64,000 bases of DNA from Brevundimonas sp. SORGH_AS_0993. GTDB lineage: Bacteria; Pseudomonadota; Alphaproteobacteria; Caulobacterales; Caulobacteraceae. The notes beneath the pieces are model-generated. The model saw only the letters and a list, made by a program, of their open reading frames with translations, ran no database searches and had not been told where the DNA came from. The translations under genes were made by a program, and so were the position numbers. The DNA lies in assembly GCF_030818545.1 (NCBI RefSeq), contig NZ_JAUTAH010000001.1, positions 1,741,001 through 1,805,000 of the forward strand. The letters run 5' to 3'. Shown in pieces: positions 42,254-50,245 of the stretch. Within the stretch, counting starts at the first letter, position 1. Each line of letters opens with the position of its first letter.

Positions 42254-43863
42254 CAGTGGGCGTCCGACGGCGGCGCGCCTGCCTGGGCCTTCACGGGCTG
42301 GGCCAGAAGGGTCACGAAGGCCGCGCCCGCGCACATGATCGCCAGCAGGGCGAAGGCGTCTCCGAAGGCCAGGGTGGTCGCCTGCTTCTGCAACAGGCCA
42401 TAGACCGCCTTCAAGGCCGAGGCGGTCGGGTCGATGGCGCCGGAGAAACGCTGGGCCATGCCGGCCAGCATGCCGCGCATGGCCTGGTCGCCCTGGCCGA
42501 TGGCGCTGGTCAGTTCGGCCATGTGCAGGGCGGTGTTGGACGTCAGGCTGGTGTTCAGGATCGCCAGGCCGAAGGCGCCGCCGACGTTCCGGGACAGGTT
42601 CACCAGGCCCGAAGCGTTCTTGATCATGTGCGGCGGCAGGGTCGCCATCGTCACCTGCTGCGACGCGATCATGGCCAGCATGACGCCGACGCCGCGGAAA
42701 GCCTGGACCGAGGCGAACTCCCAGAAGCCCCAGTTGTCCGTAACGACCCGCGCCTCCCACATGCCCCAGGCGCACATCATGAAGCCGCCGAACATCAGCA
42801 CACGCGCGTCCAGCTTGCGCACCAGCCGCCCGGCGAAGGGGCCGGTGGCGAACATGGCCAGGCCCGACACCACCATGGTCGTGCCCACTTCCGACGAGGA
42901 ATATTGCAGCACCCGTCCCAGGAACAGCGGCAACAGGAAGGTGCCGCCGAACAGGGCGAAGCCGACGGTGAAGGTCATGATGAAACCGACCAGGAAGTTG
43001 CGATTGCCGAAGGCCCGCAACTCCACGATCGGCTGGCGGTAGCTGAGGGACCGCCAGACGAAGACCGGCCCGGCGACGGCCGCCACGACAGTCAGTATCA
43101 GGATCAGATTGTCGTCGAACCAGTCGTTCTTGGCGCCCTCTTCCAGCACGAATTGCATCGACATCAGGAAGATCGCCATCAGGCCCAGGCCCCACCAGTC
43201 GAACCCCTTGGCCAGGGATGGATCGCCCTTGTCGAAATTCCCGTAGCGGCCGACCAGGAACAGGACGATCAGTCCGGGTCCGACGTTGATGAAGAACAGC
43301 CAGCGCCAGCTCAGCCATTCGGTCAGATGCCCGCCCAGGGTCGGACCCACGGTGGGCGCCAGGGTGACGATCAGTCCCATGACCACGCTGGCCGTCACCC
43401 GCCGCTCGGGCGGAAAGGCGGTGAAGGCCACGGCGAAGACGGTCGGGATCATGGCCCCGCCGACGAAGCCCTGAATGGCCCGAAACAGGATCATGGTGTC
43501 GATGGAGGTCGACAGGCCGGTCGCCACGCTCATCAGCACGAAACCGGCGCACGACGCCAGAAACAGCCGCTGGGTGCCCCACAGCCGCGACAGGAAGCCC
43601 GACAGGGGGATCATCACCACCTCGGGGATCAGATAGGCGGTCTGGATCCAGCTGATCTCGTCGGCCGAGGCGCCGACCCCGGCCTGGATCTGCGGCAGGG
43701 AGGCGGCGACGATCTGGATATCCAGAATGGCCATGAACTGGCCCACCACCATGCCGGCGAAGCCCAGCAGCAGCATGGTCCAGTTGATCTCAGGCTGGCC
43801 GGCGACGGGGGCCCTGGCGGCGGAAGGGGCCCCGCCGGAAGCGGCGGGGGCGGCGTCGGTCAC
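42253..43863 (-). CDS. emrB: DHA2-family multidrug efflux permease, EmrB-like
   Basis: 536 residues with 14 predicted helices. Family marks: MAILDIQIVAASLPQIQAGVGASADEISWIQTAYLIPEVVMIPLSGFLSRLWG (motifs D1 and A region), LVTLAPTVGPTLGGHLTEWLSWRWLFFINVG (motif C, GP-TLGG) and VVGRYGNFDKGD-like. Works with the EmrA-type adaptor upstream; an outer-membrane TolC-like partner is not in the window. The emrA stop overlaps its start by 4 bases. Confidence 0.93.
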   Translation of the reverse strand: MTDAAPAASGGAPSAARAPVAGQPEINWTMLLLGFAGMVVGQFMAILDIQIVAASLPQIQAGVGASADEISWIQTAYLIPEVVMIPLSGFLSRLWGTQRLFLASCAGFVLMSVATGLSTSIDTMILFRAIQGFVGGAMIPTVFAVAFTAFPPERRVTASVVMGLIVTLAPTVGPTLGGHLTEWLSWRWLFFINVGPGLIVLFLVGRYGNFDKGDPSLAKGFDWWGLGLMAIFLMSMQFVLEEGAKNDWFDDNLILILTVVAAVAGPVFVWRSLSYRQPIVELRAFGNRNFLVGFIMTFTVGFALFGGTFLLPLFLGRVLQYSSSEVGTTMVVSGLAMFATGPFAGRLVRKLDARVLMFGGFMMCAWGMWEARVVTDNWGFWEFASVQAFRGVGVMLAMIASQQVTMATLPPHMIKNASGLVNLSRNVGGAFGLAILNTSLTSNTALHMAELTSAIGQGDQAMRGMLAGMAQRFSGAIDPTASALKAVYGLLQKQATTLAFGDAFALLAIMCAGAAFVTLLAQPVKAQAGAPPSDAH

Positions 43864-44981
43864 GGGCGGGGCGCCCCTTGAGCCGCGCCTGCGCCGCCGG
43901 CCTGGGCGGCCGCGACCGTCCCGACCGCCTCGGCGAAGCTCTGGCCGCCCGGGCTCTTCAGATCGACCTTGACGTCCACCGACAGGCCGGGCCGCAGCAC
44001 CAGGCCCCGGTCGGCCCCGCCGAGAACGATGCGGACGGGCACCCGCTGGGTGATCTTGGTGAAGTTGCCGGTGGCGTTCTCGACCGGGATCAGGGCGAAC
44101 TCGGCCCCCGTGGCCGGGGAAAAGCTGTCGATCCGACCCTCGATCTTGCGGCCGGGGAAGGCGTCGGCCGAAATCTCAACCTTCTGACCCAGCCGCACCC
44201 TGGCCAGCTGCGTCTCCTTGAAATTGGCGACGATATAGGTGTGGCTCAGCGGCACGATGGACAGCAGCTGCGTGCCGGCGTTGACGAACTGGCCGGCGCG
44301 CACGCTGCGGGCGCCGACGACGCCGGCGACAGGCGCGCGGATCACGGTGCGTTCCAGGGCGATGCGGGCCTGATCGACCAGGGCCTGGGCCTGTTCGACG
44401 GCGGCCACGCTCTGCTGGCGGGTCGAGCCCAGGACGCCGGCCGTGCGCTGTTCGGCGACCAGGGCCGCCTGGGCCTGATCCACGCCGGCGGCGGCGGTGG
44501 CGGCCGAGGCGCGCTCGGTCTGGATGCGTTGCTGCGAGACCCAGCCCTGCTGCGCCAGCTTGCCGTAACGGTCGACCTCGGCCTGGGCCAGGCCCGCCTG
44601 GGCGCGCGCCTGGCTTACGGCGGCGGCGCGGGCGGCGATGGCGGCCTGCTCCTGATCGGCCTGGGCGTCGACATGGCCCACGGCGGCGAGGGCGGCGGCC
44701 AGATTGGCCTCGGCCTGGGCCAGTTGGGCCTTCTGGTCGGAATCGTCCAGGCGAACCAGGACCTGGCCGGCCTCGACCCGCTGATTGTCGCCGACCAGCA
44801 CCTCGACCACCCGACCCGACAGCTGGGGGCTGACCAGGGTGGTGTCGGCCTGGACGAAGGCGTTGTCGGTGTTCTCCCACCGCTGACCGTTCAGCCACCA
44901 GACGATCCCCCCGGCGATCAGGGCGAGACCGACCAGGACCGCGGCGAACAGCGGCAGGCGTTTCTTGAGTTGAGGCGACAT
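43860..44981 (-). CDS. emrA: HlyD-family membrane fusion protein, EmrA-like
   Basis: 373-residue periplasmic adaptor: one N-terminal helix (about 9-28), QRWENTDNAFVQADTTLVSPQLSGRVVEVLV, an alpha-helical hairpin rich in Ala/Gln (about 75-195) and RAPVAGVVGARSVRAGQFV, then VDVKVDL near the end. First gene of emrA-emrB-tetR. It is divergent from nth with 139 bases between. Confidence 0.93.
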   Translation of the reverse strand: MSPQLKKRLPLFAAVLVGLALIAGGIVWWLNGQRWENTDNAFVQADTTLVSPQLSGRVVEVLVGDNQRVEAGQVLVRLDDSDQKAQLAQAEANLAAALAAVGHVDAQADQEQAAIAARAAAVSQARAQAGLAQAEVDRYGKLAQQGWVSQQRIQTERASAATAAAGVDQAQAALVAEQRTAGVLGSTRQQSVAAVEQAQALVDQARIALERTVIRAPVAGVVGARSVRAGQFVNAGTQLLSIVPLSHTYIVANFKETQLARVRLGQKVEISADAFPGRKIEGRIDSFSPATGAEFALIPVENATGNFTKITQRVPVRIVLGGADRGLVLRPGLSVDVKVDLKSPGGQSFAEAVGTVAAAQAGGAGAAQGAPRP

Positions 44982-45012
44982 GGGGCGTTCCGGGGGAGGG
45001 TGCGGCGTTTTG

Positions 45013-45042
45013 TAGCGGCGCTAAAATGGACTCAGCCGTCCA
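45013..45042 (-). promoter_or_regulatory. Two inverted repeats upstream of emrA
   Basis: TAGCG-G-CGCTA (45013-45023) flanked by TTTTG and AAAA, and TGGAC-N6-GTCCA (45027-45042), lie 32-61 bases before emrA in the emrA/nth divergent gap. Candidate operators for the TetR regulator of this operon; either or both may be used. Confidence 0.5.
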
Positions 45043-45120
45043 GAAATCAATGACCCGCGAAAGAAAAACCGGGGCTGCGGCGCCCTTGACCCGTCCGGCC
45101 CCAGCGGCGACAGCGGGACC

Positions 45121-45843
45121 ATGAAGCCGACCCGGCCAAAGACCGCCGCCAAACGCCCCGCCGTCATGACCGGCGCGCCGATTCCGGTGCTGCGCTGGCC
45201 GCCGGACGAGGATCGGGTGGAAGCGATCTTCGAGCGGCTGGCGCGCGTCATGCCCGAGCCGAAGACCGAGCTGAACTTCTCCAACCCCTTCACCCTGGTC
45301 GTCGCCGTCGCCCTGTCGGCCCAGGCCACGGATGTGTCGGTCAACAAGGCGACCGACCGTCTGTTTCCGGTCGCCGACACGCCGGCGAAGATGCTGGCCC
45401 TGGGGGAAGAGGGGCTGATCCCCTACATCGCCTCCATCGGCCTGTACCGGGGCAAGGCCCGCAACGTCATAGCCCTGAGCCGCATCGTGCTGGAACAGCA
45501 TGGGGGCCAGGTTCCGCTGAACCGCGCCGACCTGCAGGCCCTGCCGGGCGTGGGGCGCAAGACCGCGTCGGTCGTGCTGAACGAACTGGGGATCGAGGCG
45601 GCCATCGCGGTGGACACCCACGTCTTTCGCGTCTCGCACCGGCTGGGTCTGGCCAACGCCGGAACGCCCGACAAGGTCGAGGCCCAGCTGTTCAAGGTCG
45701 TGCCCGAAGAGTGGTTGCCCAAGGCCCACCACTGGCTGATCCTGCACGGCCGCTACACCTGCACGGCGAAGAAGCCCAAATGCCTGTCGTGCCTGATCGC
45801 CGACCTGTGCCCCTCGCGCGCGGGCCTGAGCGCGCTGGGCTGA
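45121..45843 (+). CDS. nth: Endonuclease III
   Basis: Bifunctional DNA glycosylase/AP lyase for oxidised pyrimidines. The 240 residues contain the helix-hairpin-helix LPGVGRKTA with catalytic K147, the catalytic D165 in AVDTHVFR, and the [4Fe-4S] loop C214-X6-C221-X2-C224-X5-C230. An N-terminal extension of about 20 residues is Lys/Arg-rich. The stop codon lies inside three tandem copies of a 14-base repeat. Confidence 0.96.
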   Translation: MKPTRPKTAAKRPAVMTGAPIPVLRWPPDEDRVEAIFERLARVMPEPKTELNFSNPFTLVVAVALSAQATDVSVNKATDRLFPVADTPAKMLALGEEGLIPYIASIGLYRGKARNVIALSRIVLEQHGGQVPLNRADLQALPGVGRKTASVVLNELGIEAAIAVDTHVFRVSHRLGLANAGTPDKVEAQLFKVVPEEWLPKAHHWLILHGRYTCTAKKPKCLSCLIADLCPSRAGLSALG

Positions 45844-45867
45844 GCGCGCTGGGCTGATCGCGCTGGG
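45826..45867. repeat. Three tandem copies of a 14-base unit across the nth stop
   Basis: Units at 45826-45839, 45840-45853 and 45854-45867 differ at only one base in the third copy. The nth stop codon (45841-45843) lies at the start of the second copy. Probably recent slippage; harmless to the protein because the stop falls in the second unit. Confidence 0.85.
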
Positions 45868-45876
45868 CGTGGCGGC

Positions 45877-46749
45877 CTAGAGGTTCAGGCGCGCGGCCAC
45901 GGCGGCGGCGAAGCCCGCGCCGTTCGCCGGATCGTGGTCCAGATAGAAGTCGGGCTCGATCAGTTCGGCCTCCATCAGCACCCACCGCCCGGCGTCGTCG
46001 CGCGCCATGTCGATTCGGGCGTACAGCAGCGGCTCGGCGATGGCCGCCAGCACCTGCTCGGCCAGGGCCGTCGCCTCGGCGTCCGGCGTCACGGTCCGGT
46101 AAAGGCCGCCGAACTGCATCTGGATGCGGAAGTCGCCGGGCACGGGCCGCTTGTTGACCGCGTGGCTGAACCGGCCGCCGAAGAACAGCAGCGAGGTCTC
46201 GCCCTCCGTCTCGATGGATTGCAGATAGGGCTGGATCATCGCCGCCCCCTCCGGCGCGTCCGTCAGCCGCTGACCGGGGGTCAGACGCAGGGTGCGGAAG
46301 GCCCCGGCCGAGACGGTCGGCTTGACGATCAGCACCGGCGCCCCCGTCTCGGCGAAGGCGGCGTCCACCTGGTCCTGGGTGATCCGGTCGGTCCAGCGCG
46401 TCGGCGGAATCGGCACGCCCCTGTCCTCCAGCCGCGCCAGATAGGTCTTGTCGGAGTTCCAACGCAGCACCTCGGCCGGGTTGGCGACCGGCAGGCCGGC
46501 ATGGCTCCAGGTCTCGCAGGCCGTCAGCCAGCGGCCGTGATCGCGGTGATAGCCCCAGGCGATGACCGGCAGGATCAGATCGTAGGCTCCAAGCCCCGAG
46601 GCGTCGTCGACATGATCGGTCCAGGCGGTGGCCGTGACCGTTGGCCCCGTTCCCTCCAGCGTCGCCTTCAGGCGCGCCAGCACCTCGGGCCAGCGGCCGA
46701 TGTAGGATTTGTCGGCGGGGTCGGGGGTCAGGACGGCGATCTGGGTCAT
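45877..46749 (-). CDS. ATP-grasp protein, RimK/glutathione synthetase-like
   Basis: 290 residues with an N-terminal pre-ATP domain (IAVLTPDPADKSYIGRWPEV) and the grasp part: RWNSDKTYLARLEDRGVPIPPT, VLIVKPTVSAGAFRT (nucleotide lysine and glycine loop), ETSLLFFGGRFSHAVNKRP, and the metal-binding ME-AELIEPDFYLDHDP. Substrates (amino acid or peptide ligation) are unknown. Divergent from the kinase gene with 92 bases between. Confidence 0.82.
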   Translation of the reverse strand: MTQIAVLTPDPADKSYIGRWPEVLARLKATLEGTGPTVTATAWTDHVDDASGLGAYDLILPVIAWGYHRDHGRWLTACETWSHAGLPVANPAEVLRWNSDKTYLARLEDRGVPIPPTRWTDRITQDQVDAAFAETGAPVLIVKPTVSAGAFRTLRLTPGQRLTDAPEGAAMIQPYLQSIETEGETSLLFFGGRFSHAVNKRPVPGDFRIQMQFGGLYRTVTPDAEATALAEQVLAAIAEPLLYARIDMARDDAGRWVLMEAELIEPDFYLDHDPANGAGFAAAVAARLNL

Positions 46750-46841
46750 GCGCCCTGCCTATCGCACCACGCCGACACATATAAGGGCTTCCTTATAGGT
46801 TTTCGGGTGACGCGCCGGTCTGCAACCGCTAAGGCGCGCCC

Positions 46842-47858
46842 ATGACCCAGAACACCGCCCAATACGACGTCTGCGCCGTCGGCAACGCCATCGTCGATGT
46901 CCTCAGCCCCTGCGACGCCGCCTTCCTGACGGCCCAGGACCTGGCGCCCAACTCCATGCAGCTGGTCGACGCCGAACGCAGCGCCGCCCTGTACGACGCC
47001 ATGGCGCCGGGGGTGGAGGCGTCGGGCGGCTCGGCCGGCAACACCGTGGCGGGCGTCGGTTCGTTCGGCGGGCGCGCGGCCTATATCGGCAAGGTGGCGG
47101 ACGATACGCTGGGCCAGGTGTTCACCCATGACATCCGCGCGGCGGGCGTGCATTTCGACACCCCGGTCCTGACCGGCGGCGCGGACCAGGGCTTCGGCAC
47201 CGGCCGCTGCCTGATCAATGTCCTGCCCGACGGCGCGCGCACCATGGCGACCTTCCTGGGCGCCGCGAACCAGCTTTACGCCGACGACATCGACCAGGGC
47301 CTGATCGGCGACAGCCGGATCGTCTATCTGGAGGGCTATCTGTTCGACCCGGCGCCGGCCCGCGCCGCCTTCGAACGCGCCGCCGCCGCAGCGCACCAGG
47401 CCGGGCGCAAGGTCGCCATCACCCTGTCGGACACCTTTGTCGTCACCCGCTGGCGCGCCGAACTGCTGGACTTCATCACCCAGTCCGCCGACATCGTCCT
47501 GGCCAACGAAGCCGAACTGGGCGCCCTGTTCGAGACGGACGACTTCGACGCCGCCGCCGCCAGACTGGCCGCCCTCGTCGATATCGCGGCGGTCACGCGC
47601 GGCGAGCAGGGGTCAGTCGTGATCCAGGGTCAGGACCGCGTCGTCGTCGCGGCCTTCCCGGTCGACAAGGTGATCGACACCACCGGCGCCGGCGATCAGT
47701 ACGCCGCCGGCTTCCTTCTGGGCCTGGCGCGCGGCCTGACGCTGGAAGAGGCCGGCAAGCTGGGCTCGCTGGCCGCCAGCGAGGTCATCGCCCACTGGGG
47801 CCCCCGCCCCATGGTCAAGCTGGCCGATCTGGCCGGCCAGGCCGGCCTGAAGCTTTAA
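46842..47858 (+). CDS. PfkB-family sugar/nucleoside kinase, adenosine kinase-like
   Basis: 338 residues: AVGNAIVDVL start, ASGGSAGNTVAGVGSFGGRAAYIGKVADD (first PfkB signature), LVDAERSAALYDAM and the second signature DTTGAGDQYAAGFLLG with the catalytic aspartate GAGD. Composition and length resemble alphaproteobacterial adenosine kinases; a sugar substrate cannot be excluded. It ends against cobW in a shared terminator hairpin. Confidence 0.88.
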   Translation: MTQNTAQYDVCAVGNAIVDVLSPCDAAFLTAQDLAPNSMQLVDAERSAALYDAMAPGVEASGGSAGNTVAGVGSFGGRAAYIGKVADDTLGQVFTHDIRAAGVHFDTPVLTGGADQGFGTGRCLINVLPDGARTMATFLGAANQLYADDIDQGLIGDSRIVYLEGYLFDPAPARAAFERAAAAAHQAGRKVAITLSDTFVVTRWRAELLDFITQSADIVLANEAELGALFETDDFDAAAARLAALVDIAAVTRGEQGSVVIQGQDRVVVAAFPVDKVIDTTGAGDQYAAGFLLGLARGLTLEEAGKLGSLAASEVIAHWGPRPMVKLADLAGQAGLKL

Positions 47859-47870
47859 GTTTTTCAGGCC
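47844..47870. terminator. Bidirectional hairpin between the kinase and cobW
   Basis: GGCCTGAA (47844-47851) pairs with TTCAGGCC (47863-47870). The stem spans both stop codons of the convergent genes; a short T run (47860-47864) is in the loop. It may end either transcript. Confidence 0.6.
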
Positions 47871-49000
47871 GCGCAGGCTTCGAAACCGCGACGCAGTTCG
47901 GCCTCGTCCAGATCGCGGCCGATGAAGACGGCGCGGCTCCAGCGGCGTTCGGCGACGCCCCACTCGCGTTGCAGGTCGCCTTCCAGAATCATGTGCACCG
48001 CCTGGAAGACTAGGCGGCGATCCTCGCCCTTGACGTCGATGATGCCCTTGGCGCGCAGGATGTTCTGGCCCTGCTCGCCCAGCAGCCGATCCAGCCAGGC
48101 GGTGAACTTCGTCCCGTCCAGAGGGCGGTCCAGCGACAGGGAAATCCCCCTGATGTCGTCCTGGTGGGCGTGGCCGCGAGCCCCATGATGATGATCGTGG
48201 TCGTGATGCGTGTGGTCATGGTCGTGGTGGTCGTGGCCATGATCGTGACCGCAGTGATCGTCATGCACATGGCCGTTGGCGCCGTGCGGCGGGTTCACCC
48301 AGTCCGGCCTGACCTCCAGAATCCGGTCCAGATCGAAGGCGCCCAGGCCCAGCACCTGATCCAGCGGCACGTTCGACCGCTGGGCCCGCACGATGGGGGC
48401 CAGGGGGTTCAGGCCGCGCAGGCGGGCCTCCACGGCGTCCAGCTCTTCCGGCGTCGCCAGGTCCACCTTGTTCAGGATGATTCGGTCGGCGAAGGCCACC
48501 TGCTCGCGCGCCTCCTTCGAATCGTCCAGACGGGCCATGACGTGTTTGGCGTCGACCAGGGCGGTGACGCTGTCCAACTGGGTCTTGGCCTTGACGTCCT
48601 CGTCCACGAAGAAGGTCTGGGCCACCGGGCCGGGGTCGGCGAGCCCCGTCGTCTCCACGATGATGGCGTCGAAGGCGGGCTTTCCGGGGCGCTGGCGCTT
48701 CATCAGGCCGGCCACGACGCGGATCAGGTCGCCGCGCACCGTGCAGCAGACGCAGCCGTTGTTCATTTCGAACACATCCTCGTCGGCGCCGACCACCAGG
48801 TCGTTGTCGATGCCGATCTCGCCGAACTCGTTGACGATGACGGCGTACCGTTTGCCGTGGTCCTCGGTGAGGATGCGGTTCAACAGGGTCGTCTTGCCCG
48901 CGCCGAGATAGCCGGTGAGGACGGTGACGGGAATCTTGCCCCCCGTGTTACCGGAAGCGGCGGCGGTCGAGGCGGTGGCGGCGGAGAGGGTGTCGGTCAT
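47864..49000 (-). CDS. COG0523 (CobW/ZNG1-type) GTPase with a long His-rich loop
   Basis: 378-residue metallochaperone-type GTPase: Walker [15 protein letters not shown] (29-42), the metal site CVCC (83-86), NKVD (177-180) for guanine, and the C-terminal CobW_C domain. Between the domains residues 244-279 hold 18 histidines in 36 residues. COG0523 members insert or chaperone zinc, cobalt, nickel or iron; no cobalamin synthesis or Zur-type site is seen near, so the metal is not known. ATG 49000; the longer open frame is antisense to nudC. Confidence 0.92.
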   Translation of the reverse strand: MTDTLSAATASTAAASGNTGGKIPVTVLTGYLGAGKTTLLNRILTEDHGKRYAVIVNEFGEIGIDNDLVVGADEDVFEMNNGCVCCTVRGDLIRVVAGLMKRQRPGKPAFDAIIVETTGLADPGPVAQTFFVDEDVKAKTQLDSVTALVDAKHVMARLDDSKEAREQVAFADRIILNKVDLATPEELDAVEARLRGLNPLAPIVRAQRSNVPLDQVLGLGAFDLDRILEVRPDWVNPPHGANGHVHDDHCGHDHGHDHHDHDHTHHDHDHHHGARGHAHQDDIRGISLSLDRPLDGTKFTAWLDRLLGEQGQNILRAKGIIDVKGEDRRLVFQAVHMILEGDLQREWGVAERRWSRAVFIGRDLDEAELRRGFEACAA

Positions 49001-49041
49001 GGCCGCTAGATGGCGGCTGCACCTCCGCTTGGGAAGGGGCT

Positions 49042-49962
49042 TCAGCCCGCCTCGGCCCAGGCCTTGATCAGATTGTGCGCGATGGCGAAGGGCGGCGGGG
49101 CCTGAATGGTCGTATGGTCGCCCGCGATCACGGCCCTGGCCTCGGCCCGCGTCAGCCAGGCGACGGCCTCCAGCTCGGTCTGGTCCGGCCGGGCCTGATC
49201 GTCCGACACCTGGGCGATCAGGCCGATCATCAGCTGCGACGGGAAGGGCCAAGGCTGGCTGGAGTGATAGACGGTCGACACCACGGTCAGGCCGGCCTCT
49301 TCCTTGACCTCGCGCGCGCAGGCCTCCTCGATCGTCTCGCCCGGCTCCAGAAAGCCGGCCAGGGCCGACATCCGGCCGGCGGGCCAGGCGGCCTGTCGCC
49401 CCACAAGGCAAACCGGCTCGGTCCCGCCCTCATAGACCGGCAGCATGATGGTGACGGGATCGACGCGGGGGAAATGTTCGGCGCCGCAGGCCGGGCAGAC
49501 CCGCTTCCAGCCGCCCGACGCCGTCTGGGTCAGGCCGCCGCAGTTGGCGCAGAAGCCGTGACGCCGCCGCCAGTCGAACAGGCTCTTGGCCCCGCCCGCC
49601 ATGGCCGCGTCGCCGGCCGGCAGGACCGCCGCCGCCGCCCGCATCTCGTGAAAGACGCCCAGGCCCCGCACCGGCCCCTCGGCCGGGTCGAGGGAGCCTT
49701 CGAACTCGACGGCGAAGGCCGGCTCGTCCTTCCAGAGCCCCATGAACAGCGCGCGGTCGCGCACCAGGTCGCGCGCGTGGGGCATCGACACCCAGGCCAG
49801 ACGCGGCCCGTCCGGCCCCTCCTCGATCAGCGGGCGGCCTTCCCACAGGATCATGGCCTGGGCGTAGGGCTTGGCGGCCTGTTCGGCGATCCAGTCCGGG
49901 TCGTTGCGCAGGTCCCCGGCCCGATCGAGCGGATTGCCGGCGAAGGTGTTCTGAAAGGCCAT
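49042..49962 (-). CDS. nudC: NAD(H) pyrophosphatase / deNADding enzyme NudC
   Basis: 306 residues. The zinc ribbon CANCGG...CPACG, the Nudix box [23 protein letters not shown] pattern (GX5EX7REUXEEXGU) and the NudC-specific [11 protein letters not shown] are all present, identifying NADH pyrophosphatase and RNA NAD-decapping enzyme. ATG 49962 is preferred over 50040, whose extension would overlap the SRP RNA gene region. 41 bases separate it from cobW. Confidence 0.95.
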   Translation of the reverse strand: MAFQNTFAGNPLDRAGDLRNDPDWIAEQAAKPYAQAMILWEGRPLIEEGPDGPRLAWVSMPHARDLVRDRALFMGLWKDEPAFAVEFEGSLDPAEGPVRGLGVFHEMRAAAAVLPAGDAAMAGGAKSLFDWRRRHGFCANCGGLTQTASGGWKRVCPACGAEHFPRVDPVTIMLPVYEGGTEPVCLVGRQAAWPAGRMSALAGFLEPGETIEEACAREVKEEAGLTVVSTVYHSSQPWPFPSQLMIGLIAQVSDDQARPDQTELEAVAWLTRAEARAVIAGDHTTIQAPPPFAIAHNLIKAWAEAG

Positions 49963-50011
49963 GCGACCTTGTAGCTCTTGATTCCGTCGGCCGCACCCGT
50001 CATATCCCCGC

Positions 50012-50103
50012 TCGGAGATCGCGGGCGAAGGCTTCGCCAACCTGGTCAGGGCCGGAAGGCAGCAGCCACAACGAATTCCCCTTCGGGTCGCGGTCTCTAC
50101 CTC
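50012..50103 (+). ncRNA. ffs: Signal recognition particle 4.5S RNA
   Basis: The SRP domain IV core is visible: CTGGTCAGG and CCGGAAGGCAGCAGCC (about 50041-50066), closed by GAAGG/CCTTC and GAGAtCGCG/CGCGgTCTC pairings (50015-50023 with 50089-50097). A pyrimidine and T run (50101-50115) follows as terminator. Exact ends are approximate. It precedes dnaX, as in many alphaproteobacteria. Confidence 0.95.
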
Positions 50104-50245
50104 TCCTTCTTTTTTGCGCTATCGCTCGCCGCGCGGCGGCTCACTGCTTGAGCGCTTTTGGACGCGCCCATTCCTTCTCCGCCGAGGGGAGAAGGAAGAT
50201 TGAATCGCTTCTTCCCGCTCCTGACCCGCTGTAAGACTTTCTCCC

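Noticed and set aside
42094..43881. 595-codon plus-strand frame opposite emrB
   Set aside because: It is Gln/His-rich low-complexity shadow of a 14-helix transporter.
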